38,834 nt of DNA from a virus, in IMG/VR virus record IMGVR_UViG_3300020152_000042, positions 1-38,834 of that record; one strand, written 5' to 3'. This document shows, piece by piece, positions 1 through 7,649 of the stretch. Made by a program: the position numbers and the translations under genes. Under the pieces are notes generated by a model. It saw only the letters and a program-made list of their open reading frames with translations. It was not told where the DNA came from and searched no databases. Position 1 is the first letter of the stretch. Every line of letters starts with the position of its first letter.

Positions 1-279
1 TGGGGGGGGGGGGGGTTCCGCAAGAAGCCTGTTGTGATCGAGGCTGTTCAAATTGAGGGACGATTCTTCTGGCCTGATTGGCTTGCTGAAGCAATTTCTC
101 GAAACGAGGTCGTGACCCACGGTTGCGGCAAGTTCGCCAACGGCCCGCGCTACGTCGAGATTCATACGCTCGAAGGTGTGATGAGAGCCGACGAAGGCGA
201 CTGGATCATCAAGGGCGTGAAGGGCGAGCTGTATCCCTGCAAGCCGGACGTTTTCGAAGCAACCTATGAGGCGGTGTAA
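1..279 (+). CDS. Small conserved phage protein, 5' end missing
   Basis: The frame is open from the first base. From base 16 it reads FRKKPVVIEAVQ, the usual N-terminal motif of a widespread small phage protein family (typically M-x-(Y/F)-RKKPVVIEAVQ), and it ends with EGDWIIKGVKGELYPCKP, the family's usual C-terminal motif. Function is unknown. A GTG at 34 could be called as a start, but the conserved residues before it show the real start lies to the left and has been lost. Bases 2-15 are a run of 14 G that would code for Gly-Gly-Gly-Gly and does not belong to the family, so it is probably an artefact. The stop at 277-279 is followed by a terminator-like hairpin. Confidence 0.75.
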   Translation, partial: WGGGGFRKKPVVIEAVQIEGRFFWPDWLAEAISRNEVVTHGCGKFANGPRYVEIHTLEGVMRADEGDWIIKGVKGELYPCKPDVFEATYEAV

Positions 280-298
280 CCAAACCCGCCAACGATAA

Positions 299-321
299 CA
301 GCCCCTCCGAGGGCCTTTTCT
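299..321 (+). terminator. Weak rho-independent terminator
   Basis: A short stem CCCT-CCG-AGGG is followed by CCTTTTC, about 20 bases after the stop of the first gene. The stem is short, so termination may be partial. Confidence 0.4.
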
Positions 322-472
322 ATTCGCGGCGCCAATCCTTTCCACCGCCCAACCCGCGACGGTGCGACGGCATGGCTCTTTCGCATGGAAGCAAACACCG
401 GGCGCCGGGCCGAAGGGCCTCATTTCACGGTGCAAGCCATGCAGGCGGGAACCTTTACCTAGTGAGGTAGAC

Positions 473-508
473 ATGAAGCCACGTAACTCCTGGGAGTTCG
501 TCGCCTGA
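473..508 (+). CDS. Eleven-codon leader peptide upstream of portal
   Basis: ATG at 473 is preceded by a good ribosome binding site (GAGG at 464-467, 5-base spacing). It encodes MKPRNSWEFVA and stops at 506-508, where the TGA shares its A with the portal ATG (TGATG). Inside this ORF is a perfect hairpin, AACTCC (485-490) with GGAGTT (493-498), that hides the only purine-rich site usable by the portal gene (GGGAG, 492-496). Ribosomes reading the leader would open the hairpin, so the layout suggests translational coupling of portal synthesis. This is inference from layout; no homologue is recognised. Confidence 0.45.
   Translation: MKPRNSWEFVA
485..498 (+). promoter_or_regulatory. Hairpin masking the portal ribosome binding site
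   Basis: AACTCC-TG-GGAGTT is a perfect 6-bp inverted repeat that includes the GGGAG sequence lying 11 bases before the portal start. It lies wholly within the 11-codon leader ORF. Confidence 0.45.
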
Positions 509-2658
509 TGGCTGACGACTCGACTGCTGCAAAGGCATCTGCCGGCGATATGGACGATCTGCTCACCCGAGCACGAGAAGTCTATAGCCGTTGCGAGAGC
601 GCAGAGCAGGAAAACCGCGCCCGGGCTCTTGATGACATCCGCTTCGCCCGCCTTGGCGAGCAGTGGGATGCCAAGATCAGGCAGGATCGTGAAAACGAAG
701 GCCGTCCTTGCCTCACGATCAACCGGATGCCGGCCTTCATTCGCCAGGTCGTCAACGATGCGCGCCAGAACAAGCCGCAGCCAAAGACGCATCCTGTCGA
801 CAGCAAGGCCGATCCGGAGACGGCAAAGGTCATTGATGGCCTGATCCGAAATATTGAATACACGAGCAACGCCGACGCGGCTTATGACACCGGCATAGAC
901 TGCTCGGTGAGTTCAGGCATCGGTTATTGGCGTGTTGGCCTCGATTTCGCCTATGATGACACGTTCGACATGGATCTCAAGATCATCCGTGTCGCAAACC
1001 AGTTCAGCATCTACGGCGATCCGAACAGCACAGCGGTTGATTCCTCGGATTGGAACGACGCCTTTGTCGTCGACCGGATTTCGAAGGAAGAGTATGGCCG
1101 CCGCTACAAGGGCAAGAAGAACTATGCGGGCGAAAGTGCCTGTGTAGACTTCTCATCCGATGCCTGGTCGCAGGCCGATCAGTGGATGAACGAGGACGGC
1201 GTCCTCATTGCTGAGTGGTGGCACCGCGAAGAGGTCGAAAAGACCGTTTATCTGCTATCCGATGGGACTATTCGCGAGGCGATCACAGAAGAGGACCAGA
1301 TCCTCATCGACCGCGGCGTCCTCGAGATTGCCAATGAACGTGTCACGAAGTCCTACAAAGTCACGCAAACGATTCTTTCCGGTGTGGAAGTCCTCGCCCG
1401 TCGCGATTGGCCCGGCAAGTACATTCCGATCATTCCGGTTTACGGTGACGAGGTTGTCGTCGAGGGCAAGCGCCACTTCTTCAGCCTGATCCACTTCGGC
1501 AAAGACCCGCAGCGCATGTTCAATGCGTGGCGTTCGGCTGCGACAGAACTCGTCGGCATGTCTCCGAGGTCGCCCTGGATTGGCCCGGAGGAAGCTTTTT
1601 CCGTCGAGCCCGAGCGCTGGGCTACGGCGAACACGAGAAACCATCCGTACCTCATGTATGGAGGTCAGCAGGCTCCACAGAGACAGATGCTCGACACTGG
1701 CCCGGCCGCTGGCGCGCTCCAAGAGGCCATGAACGCCTCCGACGACATGAAGTCGGTAATCGGCCTGCATGATGCTTCGCTTGGCGCTCGCTCGAATGAA
1801 ACAAGCGGCGTGGCGATTACTGCAAGGCAGCGCGAAGGCGACGTTTCGACGTTCCATTTCATCGACAACCTGTCTCGCGCCATCCGCCATACCGGCATTG
1901 TCCTTATCGATCTTGTTCCGAAGGTCTACACGACGCCCCGCATCATCCGGATCATTGGTGAGGACGGGACAGAGTCCTCGCAGCACATCAATCAGGAATA
2001 CCCGCAGATCGGCCCTGATGGCCAGCCAATGCAGGAGCCCGCTATGGGCCCCGATGGCCAGCCCATCATCAAGGAAGACGGCACGCCGTTGATGAAGACC
2101 ATCATGGCAATGCGCGACCTCCGTGTCGGCAAGTACGACCTGACCGTCTCCGCGGGCCCGAGCTTCACGACCCGCCGTCAGGAGTCCGTCGCCGCGATGA
2201 CAGAGCTTATGCGGTCCTACCCGCCTGCGGCCCCGATCGTTGCTCCGGCCATTGCCAAGAATTCGGACTGGCCGGGCGCTGACGAGATTTCCGAAGGCTT
2301 CAAGAAGCTCGAGGAGCAGCAGGTTCCGCCAGAACTCCAGAAGCAGATGGAGAAGATGGCTCAGGAGAACGAGGCTCTTCAGAAGCAGCTTGCCGAACTT
2401 GAGATGCAGAAGGCCGCCGACACGCGCCAGATTGAGGCCCAAGCCCAGGCCAAGATGGCAGAGCTCGCACAAAAAGAAAAGCTCGAGATGAGGCAGCAAG
2501 ACCTCGATCACACTCTCGAGATGCGTAAGCTCGCCGTCAAGAAGCAGATCGACGAGCAGGCGCTTAGAGACAAGGCCTCGCTCGAGGCGATGAAGAACAT
2601 GCCGCCGGTCGTCCCGATGCTACAGCAGCCGCCCATGAACGCGGGCTGGCAGCCTTAA
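508..2658 (+). CDS. Portal protein, P22-like
   Basis: The dodecameric portal sits at one head vertex, nucleates procapsid assembly and is the channel for DNA entry and exit. The 716 residues are close to the 725 of P22 gp1, and the N-terminal third reads like the P22-portal family (for example LTINRMPAFIRQVVNDARQN near residues 70-90 and SSGIGYWRV near 135). The last 110 residues or so are a Gln/Glu/Lys/Ala-rich coiled coil, as expected for a barrel-like C-terminus, ending in a Pro-rich tail. Start ATG 508 overlaps the stop of a leader peptide (TGATG). Scaffold and coat follow in the same order as in P22. The terminase genes that normally precede a portal are not in the window. Confidence 0.92.
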   Translation: MADDSTAAKASAGDMDDLLTRAREVYSRCESAEQENRARALDDIRFARLGEQWDAKIRQDRENEGRPCLTINRMPAFIRQVVNDARQNKPQPKTHPVDSKADPETAKVIDGLIRNIEYTSNADAAYDTGIDCSVSSGIGYWRVGLDFAYDDTFDMDLKIIRVANQFSIYGDPNSTAVDSSDWNDAFVVDRISKEEYGRRYKGKKNYAGESACVDFSSDAWSQADQWMNEDGVLIAEWWHREEVEKTVYLLSDGTIREAITEEDQILIDRGVLEIANERVTKSYKVTQTILSGVEVLARRDWPGKYIPIIPVYGDEVVVEGKRHFFSLIHFGKDPQRMFNAWRSAATELVGMSPRSPWIGPEEAFSVEPERWATANTRNHPYLMYGGQQAPQRQMLDTGPAAGALQEAMNASDDMKSVIGLHDASLGARSNETSGVAITARQREGDVSTFHFIDNLSRAIRHTGIVLIDLVPKVYTTPRIIRIIGEDGTESSQHINQEYPQIGPDGQPMQEPAMGPDGQPIIKEDGTPLMKTIMAMRDLRVGKYDLTVSAGPSFTTRRQESVAAMTELMRSYPPAAPIVAPAIAKNSDWPGADEISEGFKKLEEQQVPPELQKQMEKMAQENEALQKQLAELEMQKAADTRQIEAQAQAKMAELAQKEKLEMRQQDLDHTLEMRKLAVKKQIDEQALRDKASLEAMKNMPPVVPMLQQPPMNAGWQP

Positions 2659-2719
2659 CCAATCCCACGCGCCAAGGGTTAGCGGCGCAAACCCCGTAAA
2701 TTGACCAAACCTCAACCCA

Positions 2720-2736
2720 AATTGATGGAGTCAATT
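2720..2736 (+). promoter_or_regulatory. Hairpin presenting the scaffold ribosome binding site in its loop
   Basis: AATTGA (2720-2725) pairs perfectly with TCAATT (2731-2736), leaving TGGAG in a 5-base loop. That GGAG is the ribosome binding site for the ATG at 2741. Scaffolding protein of P22 is known to limit its own synthesis after transcription; this hairpin is a candidate site for similar control here, which is inference. Confidence 0.4.
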
Positions 2737-2740
2737 CGTC

Positions 2741-3703
2741 ATGGACGAAGTTGATACGACTACGCTTGCCGTTGGATCGGATATTCCGGCAACCCAGGCA
2801 AACGAGACTGCACTGCCGTCCGCGGCGAATAATTACCTCGGCATTTTCGACGACGACAAGGTTCAGGAGCCCGACACTTCGGAGCTTCCCGGTGCTGAAA
2901 CCGTCACGGAAGGCGCCGAGCAGGGGAATGAGGAAGACACTCCGCCCGATCCTTGGGCCGGATATGTCGACTTCGTGCATGCCGATGGGAACACCTACAA
3001 GGTTCCCGAAGCCCTTGCTGACGGGTACTACCGCAACAAGGACTACACCCAGGGCAAGCAGGCGCTCGCAGAAGAAAAGCGAGCCATTGCCGCCCAAAAG
3101 GAAGAGCTGACGCGCGCCGCGCAGGTTTCCGAACAGGAACTCAATATCAAGATTGAGCTGAACGGGATCGTCGACAAGCTTCAGCACTACGAACAAGTTG
3201 ATTGGGATGCGTTCGAAGCTCAGGAACCGCTTGCGGCACAGTCTGAGTTCCGGAAATACCAGCAGCTTCAACAGCAGTTCAACCGTAAATACGGTGACCT
3301 GCAGACCGCGCAGACCGAACGCAACCAGATCGTGGAGCGACATCTCGCCAACCAGATCGCGGCAACGACGGAATATGCGTACAAACATCTCCCGGGGATG
3401 ACCCCGGAACTTGACGCCAAGATCACCGAATTTGCGATCAAGGATATCGGTTTCGATCCGGACACGCTGAAAAAGTCGTACAATCCGCAGATCTACCGAA
3501 CTCTGTACCTCGCCTTTCTCGGTCAGCAGACCTTGGCAAACAGGTCCAAACCCGCAGCACCAAAGCCAGTCCCGCCCGCCAAGCCGCTCGAGATCGTGTC
3601 TTCCAAGACGGGATCCACCGGGCGCAAGTCGCTGGTCGATATGGACATGGATGAGTATGCGGCCGCCCGCAAGGCGCAGCTTGCCAAGAAGGCAGCGCGC
3701 TAA
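2741..3703 (+). CDS. Capsid scaffolding protein
   Basis: The gene lies exactly between portal and coat, the place of the scaffold in P22-like heads. The 320 residues compare with 303 for P22 gp8. The N-terminal 75 residues are acidic and low in complexity (many Asp/Glu/Thr), the middle is strongly helical and rich in Gln/Glu/Ala (about 105-210), and the C-terminal tail is basic (RKAQLAKKAAR), the feature that binds coat in known scaffolds. It would fill the procapsid, guide coat assembly, and leave before or during DNA packaging. A motif GNTYKVPEALADGYYRNKDY near residues 90-110 recurs in phage scaffold-like proteins. Assignment rests mainly on position and composition. Confidence 0.78.
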   Translation: MDEVDTTTLAVGSDIPATQANETALPSAANNYLGIFDDDKVQEPDTSELPGAETVTEGAEQGNEEDTPPDPWAGYVDFVHADGNTYKVPEALADGYYRNKDYTQGKQALAEEKRAIAAQKEELTRAAQVSEQELNIKIELNGIVDKLQHYEQVDWDAFEAQEPLAAQSEFRKYQQLQQQFNRKYGDLQTAQTERNQIVERHLANQIAATTEYAYKHLPGMTPELDAKITEFAIKDIGFDPDTLKKSYNPQIYRTLYLAFLGQQTLANRSKPAAPKPVPPAKPLEIVSSKTGSTGRKSLVDMDMDEYAAARKAQLAKKAAR

Positions 3704-3748
3704 CCCTCAACCACAGCCTTTCGCGTCGTGATGACGCCATGGCCCTGC

Positions 3749-3763
3749 GCGGCTTCGTGCCGC
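3749..3763 (+). other. Small hairpin before the coat gene
   Basis: GCGGC-TTCGT-GCCGC forms a 5-bp stem in the 76-base gap between scaffold and coat. No T run follows, so it is more likely an mRNA-end or stability structure than a terminator. Confidence 0.3.
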
Positions 3764-3779
3764 CCGATGGAGTTTTTCC

Positions 3780-5036
3780 ATGAGCAATACCACTTTGACT
3801 GCGGACATCATTGCCAAAGAGGCACTGGTGATCCTCGACAACGAGCTCGGGTTCCTCGACACGATCCATCGTGCTCAGGAAGAAGAGTTTGACAAGAACG
3901 TCAACGGCTACAAGGTCGGTGACACCATCTCGATCCGTCGCCCGGCTGACTTCACCGTCCGTACCGGCGCCGTTATGGATGTTCAGGACGTCATCGAAGG
4001 CAAGGTCGGCCTCTCCGTCGACCAGCAGATCGGTGTCGACTTCAAGTTCTCGTCCACGGACCTGACCCTGAAGATCGAAGACCTGTCCGAGCGCGTTCTC
4101 AAGCCCGCTCTCGTCAACATCATCAACGAGATGGCGGCCGACTGCTTCGAAACCTTCCTCCCGGAAGTCTACAACTACGTCGGCACGCCGAACCAGGCCG
4201 TTGACTCGTTCGACGACTTCTTCCGCTCGCAGGAGCGGCTGAACCTCATGGCGGTTCCGACGAGCGATCGTTACGCGGCCCTCAACCCGACCGACCATGC
4301 CCGCCTTCTGGCGAACCAGACCGGCCTCTTCATCAACAAGGCAGAGCGCGCCTACACCAAGGGCATCCTTGGCGAACTCGGCGGCGCAAACGTCCTGATG
4401 ACCCAGGTCGTTCCTCCGCAGGACTACGGCACGGCGGACAACACCACCCCGCTCACTGACGGCAACAGCCAGGAAGTGACCTACGACAGCGTCAAGAACA
4501 CCTGGAAGCAGGAACTTCTCACCGATGGCTGGGCAACCACCAAGACGCTGAAGAAGGGCCAGATGTTCACCATCGACGGCGTCTACATGGTCAATCCGAA
4601 GACCAAGCGCTCGACGGGCGTCCTCCAGAACTTCACCGTGATGGAAGATGTGACCACGGCTTCGAACGGTGCCAACAACACCGATTTCGACATCTCGCCT
4701 CCGATCATCACCTCCGGCCCGCACCAGACCGTTACCTATTCCGGTAACTTCGACGGTCGTACTATCACGATCATCGGCCCGGCTTCCGGTACGGCGCAGA
4801 CCTATCGTCAGAACGTCGCCTACCACAAGAACGCCTTCGCCATGGCCATCGTCCCGATGGAAATGCCGGCCGCGGTCAAGAATGTCGGCTCGCGCCGTTC
4901 GTACAAGGGCATCAGCGTCCGCGTGATCCCGGCCTACGACGCCGTGAACGACATCAGCAAGTGGCGTCTGGATCTTCTCTACGGTCGCAAGACCATCGAT
5001 CCGCGCCTGGCTACGCGCTTCTCCGGCCAGCCCTAA
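3780..5036 (+). CDS. Major capsid (coat) protein, P22 gp5-like
   Basis: This is the main shell protein (HK97 fold). The 418 residues compare with 430 for P22 gp5. The N-terminus (ADIIAKEALVILDNELGFL) and the segment SERVLKPALVNIINEMAADC near 105-125 read like the P22 coat family. An extra Gly/Thr/Asn-rich stretch near residues 235-325 sits where the gp5 insertion domain would be, and the chain ends in a typical RLDLLYG-type strand. A ribosome binding site (GGAG, 3769-3772) precedes ATG 3780. A strong hairpin lies just after the stop, as is common for highly expressed coat genes. Confidence 0.9.
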   Translation: MSNTTLTADIIAKEALVILDNELGFLDTIHRAQEEEFDKNVNGYKVGDTISIRRPADFTVRTGAVMDVQDVIEGKVGLSVDQQIGVDFKFSSTDLTLKIEDLSERVLKPALVNIINEMAADCFETFLPEVYNYVGTPNQAVDSFDDFFRSQERLNLMAVPTSDRYAALNPTDHARLLANQTGLFINKAERAYTKGILGELGGANVLMTQVVPPQDYGTADNTTPLTDGNSQEVTYDSVKNTWKQELLTDGWATTKTLKKGQMFTIDGVYMVNPKTKRSTGVLQNFTVMEDVTTASNGANNTDFDISPPIITSGPHQTVTYSGNFDGRTITIIGPASGTAQTYRQNVAYHKNAFAMAIVPMEMPAAVKNVGSRRSYKGISVRVIPAYDAVNDISKWRLDLLYGRKTIDPRLATRFSGQP

Positions 5037-5042
5037 TCGGTT

Positions 5043-5056
5043 GGGGCTTCGGCCCC
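5043..5056 (+). terminator. Strong UUCG hairpin after the coat gene
   Basis: GGGGC-TTCG-GCCCC is a perfect stem capped by the very stable TTCG tetraloop, 7 bases after the coat stop. The following T tract is poor (TTCCGTCTCCCCGTTTT), so it probably acts as a partial terminator or protects the coat mRNA 3' end. Confidence 0.55.
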
Positions 5057-5095
5057 TTCCGTCTCCCCGTTTTCTGAACACAAGGAACTCCAACC

Positions 5096-5302
5096 ATGGC
5101 TGCAAACCAGCTTGCCGATGGCAATCCCGAAGGCTCTGTCCTCGGACAGTCCGCAACCGATAAGGTCGGCTTCTATGGCGCGACCCCGGTTGTCCAGGGC
5201 TCTGCCGTGACGACCCTCGCCACGACCCCGACCGCGACCGATATCGCGACCGCGGTCAATTCCATCATCAGCCGTCTTCAGACGGTCGGCATTATCGCCT
5301 GA
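5096..5302 (+). CDS. Small conserved post-coat virion-associated protein
   Basis: A 68-residue protein starting MAANQLADGNPEGSVLGQSA and containing VGFYGATPVVQ, a motif shared by many small proteins encoded right after coat in tailed phages. The second half is Ala/Thr-rich and ends in a short helix (AVNSIISRLQTVGIIA). A head decoration or head-associated role fits the position, but no function is established. AAGGAA upstream gives the ribosome binding site. Its TGA shares a base with the ATG of the methyltransferase (TGATG at 5300-5304). Confidence 0.7.
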   Translation: MAANQLADGNPEGSVLGQSATDKVGFYGATPVVQGSAVTTLATTPTATDIATAVNSIISRLQTVGIIA

Positions 5303-5829
5303 TGGAAATCCTGCTTGGCTGCGGTTCAAGCAGGGTCAAGAAACTGTCGTTGCCCGGCTGCGAAGAGTGGTCGGGCCTCGTCACGCTTGATTTTGCCGAT
5401 ACGCATAAGCCGGACATTGTCCACGACATAGCGGTTCTCCCGCTTCCATTCGAGGACAATTGCGCTGACGGCATCTACGCATTCGAGGTGATGGAACACG
5501 TCGGTCAGCAAGGCGACTGGCGCTTCTTCTTCGACCAATGGTCGGACATCTGGCGCATTCTGAAGCCGGGCGGCGTGTTCTTCGGGACATCCCCGCATTG
5601 GTCAAGTCGATGGTGCTGGATGGACCCCGGTCATACACGGGCGTTCGGACCAGAGATGATGGTTTTCCTCTCTCAGCCGAACTACGATGCCCAAGTCGGG
5701 ATAACACCCATGACGGATTACAGGTTCGTCTATAAGGCGGACTTTGATCTCATTCACTCTGTTGTTTGCGAGAACGGCACCTATGAATATGCACTGCAAG
5801 CGGTAAAGCCGTCGCGATGCACTACGTAG
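5302..5829 (+). CDS. Class I SAM-dependent methyltransferase
   Basis: A 175-residue Rossmann-fold methyltransferase (Methyltransf_11 type). The SAM-binding glycine loop is LLGCGSSR (4-11), the acidic strand end is VTLDFAD, the next motif is DGIYAFEVMEHV, and the post-motif is ILKPGGVFFGTSPH. The substrate cannot be read from the sequence: there is no DNA-methyltransferase catalytic motif (DPPY or PC), so a small molecule, sugar or protein target is more likely than DNA. It is translationally coupled to the gene before it and lies with a glycosyltransferase inside the head operon, so modification of a virion component or host surface sugar is possible (inference). Confidence 0.8.
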   Translation: MEILLGCGSSRVKKLSLPGCEEWSGLVTLDFADTHKPDIVHDIAVLPLPFEDNCADGIYAFEVMEHVGQQGDWRFFFDQWSDIWRILKPGGVFFGTSPHWSSRWCWMDPGHTRAFGPEMMVFLSQPNYDAQVGITPMTDYRFVYKADFDLIHSVVCENGTYEYALQAVKPSRCTT

Positions 5830-6295
5830 GCTCCCGCGAACAGCATCGCGTCTATGAGCGCCGGTATCGCGAAAAGCTGAAAACCGACAGCGAGCGGTTG
5901 GAGAAAAAGCGGGCCGCGACAAAGGCTTGGCGTGACGCCAACCCCGAAAAGAAGACGCTCTATAGCCGGAATTCTGTCGCCGCGACACGGAAGAACAAGC
6001 CGTGGCTGCTGGCGTTTAAGTCTGCGCGAAGGCGGTCCTACAAGTATGGGATGGCCTTCACACTCACACAGGAGTGGGTGGCCTCTCAGTTCGAGTTTGG
6101 AAGCGCAATAAGCGGCATTCCCTTCAGTAATGGCATGGGCCCTTTTCCGCATCGATCGACCGGATCGACTCTGAAGGGGACTACGTCCCGGAGAATTGCC
6201 GGCTCATCCTACTGGCTGAAAACCTATTCAAAAACCAATGGGATGACGCGGTCATAATCGAAATTTCGAAGGCCATAGCCGCGAGGCATTCATGA
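5817..6295 (+). CDS. HNH-type endonuclease needing a -1 frameshift
   Basis: The 0 frame runs from ATG 5817 (overlapping the methyltransferase end by 13 bases) and stops at 6257, giving 146 residues whose last 36 look random. The expected C-terminal half of this phage endonuclease family (SASIDRIDSEGDYVPENCRL and onward) is in the -1 frame and stops at 6293-6295, inside the ATGA that starts the next gene. The join is at GGGCCCTTTTCC: C CCT TTT at 6140-6146 is an X XXY YYZ heptamer, and slipping back one base gives a seamless GPFSASIDRID and a product of about 159 residues. A 6-bp hairpin (6152-6168) starts 5 bases later. Either the gene uses programmed frameshifting, or a C was lost from a C run by mutation or sequencing error. 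The basic N-terminus (residues 5-60) is a likely DNA-binding part. Confidence 0.65.
6140..6168 (+). promoter_or_regulatory. Candidate -1 frameshift signal
   Basis: Slippery heptamer C CCT TTT (6140-6146) in the zero frame, a 5-base spacer, then TCGATC-GACCG-GATCGA (stem 6152-6157 with 6163-6168). Both tRNAs can re-pair after a one-base slip (CCC, TTT). Confidence 0.4.
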
Positions 6296-6960
6296 AACAC
6301 GTCTTCATCGCCATCCCTGCCTATACCGGGCAGATCCACCTTGGCACCATGCGATCCATCATGACCGATTTCCTCGCCCTCCAGGCTCGAGGCGATCAGG
6401 TCACGGTGTTTGACGAGTGCGGCAATGCTCTCCTGGCCGATGGCCGCGCCGTCATGGTTACGAAATTCCTTGAGGCCGGTGCCACGGACCTCGTGTTTGT
6501 CGACTCTGACGTCATCTGGGAAGCCGGCGCACTGCTCAGGCTGGTTGATGCGCCTGTTGATTTCGTCGCGGGCATTTATCCGCAGCGCAAAGATCCAATC
6601 AGCTATTCTGTCCAGTGGGTTCCGGAACGCAAGGAACTTTGGGCCGACCCCGAGACGGGCTTGCTCGAGGTGGCCGGTGTCCCTGCCGGGTTTATGCGCG
6701 TCACCCGGGCCATGCTCGAGAAGATGATCGCGGCTTATCCCGAGACGGAATTCCATGTCGAAACCATGGCTGACAGCAAGGTCTACGCGCTGTTCGAGTC
6801 CTGGCGCGACGGCAACCTGAAATACGGCGAAGATTACAGCTTTTGCCGGCGCTGGCGAGAGATCGGCGGCAAGATATGGATCGACCCCGAAATTCTTATG
6901 GGCCATGTCGGCTTCAAGACCTTCCACGGCCACATAGGCGACTGGTTGAGGAGTAGGTAA
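6292..6960 (+). CDS. GT-A fold glycosyltransferase-like protein
   Basis: A 222-residue cytosolic protein with the layout of a nucleotide-sugar-dependent glycosyltransferase: N-terminal HVFIAIPAYTG strand-loop, then FVDSDV (69-74), which gives the metal-binding DxD (D71, D73), then an acceptor region and a C-terminal EDYSFCRRWREIGGKIW followed by GHVGFKTFHG, whose histidines may bind metal. It starts by ATGA overlap with the frameshifted stop of the endonuclease and ends by TAATG overlap with the adaptor gene, so it belongs to the head operon. It may decorate a capsid or tail protein or alter the host surface; the substrate is unknown. Confidence 0.75.
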   Translation: MKHVFIAIPAYTGQIHLGTMRSIMTDFLALQARGDQVTVFDECGNALLADGRAVMVTKFLEAGATDLVFVDSDVIWEAGALLRLVDAPVDFVAGIYPQRKDPISYSVQWVPERKELWADPETGLLEVAGVPAGFMRVTRAMLEKMIAAYPETEFHVETMADSKVYALFESWRDGNLKYGEDYSFCRRWREIGGKIWIDPEILMGHVGFKTFHGHIGDWLRSR

Positions 6961-7649
6961 TGGCTATCGCGACCTATTCTGACCTTCAGGACCGCATCCG
7001 CGAATGGATGGACCGCGAAGAGCTCACGGACGCCCAGGTGCAGGACTGCATCAAGCTGGCGGAGGCAAAGCTGAACCGTGAGCTCAATGCGGTTGAAACC
7101 GACGCTTCAGTTCAAGGCACGGTCGACTCTCGCCAGATCAGCCTATCCGCGCTCAGGCCCCAGGCCGTGCTCGCTGTATGGCGTTTGGACGGCACGGAAG
7201 AGCTAAGGCTGCTGCCGAGGGCCGGCGGATCCTTTGAGATCACCACAAGCCCGGGCGTCCCTCTCATCTGGTCATGGGAAGATACCGGAATATCCTTCGA
7301 CTGCCCATGCGATCAGGACTATTTCTTCCGTGTCCGCTATATCGGCAAATTCGCCCTATCGGACTCCGCGACGACAAACGCGCTTCTGACCAATCATCCG
7401 GACATCTATCTCGCAGCCTGCATGATGTGGGGCGGCCTGTTTGTTGAGGATGACAGCAAGATCGCCAAGTGGGGCGCTCTGCTCAGCAATTTCATCGCGG
7501 ATCACAAGAAGCTCGTCGCAAGACAGCGCCGCAGCGAAATGACCATTTCACCGATGTTTCTTGGCTATAGGCGCCGCAGCAATTCGACGGGCGCCTCGAT
7601 TGATTACGTCGGCTACGGCGATGACGTCGTTTACTACGAGGACGATTGA
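6960..7649 (+). CDS. Head-tail adaptor protein (SU10/P22 gp4-like)
   Basis: A 229-residue protein whose N-terminus (TYSDLQDRIREWMDREEL, then VQDCIKLAEAKLNRELN) matches the helical opening of the phage adaptor family that forms the ring under the portal in P22- and SU10-like virions. A beta-rich middle follows, then a helix (NHPDIYLAACMMWGGLFVED) and a basic stretch (KKLVARQRRSE), also typical. It would close the filled head and hold the nozzle. The tail after residue 195 is Ser/Tyr/Asp-rich. It is translationally coupled to both neighbours (TAATG at its start, TGATG at its end). Confidence 0.75.
   Translation: MAIATYSDLQDRIREWMDREELTDAQVQDCIKLAEAKLNRELNAVETDASVQGTVDSRQISLSALRPQAVLAVWRLDGTEELRLLPRAGGSFEITTSPGVPLIWSWEDTGISFDCPCDQDYFFRVRYIGKFALSDSATTNALLTNHPDIYLAACMMWGGLFVEDDSKIAKWGALLSNFIADHKKLVARQRRSEMTISPMFLGYRRRSNSTGASIDYVGYGDDVVYYEDD

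Noticed and set aside
1255-2511. 418-residue minus-strand frame opposite the portal
   Set aside because: Leu/Arg/His-rich antisense of a clear portal gene; an effect of codon use in a GC-rich gene.
3438-5156. 572-residue minus-strand frame opposite the coat gene
   Set aside because: Antisense of coat and the end of scaffold; Arg/Val/Asp-rich with no family pattern.
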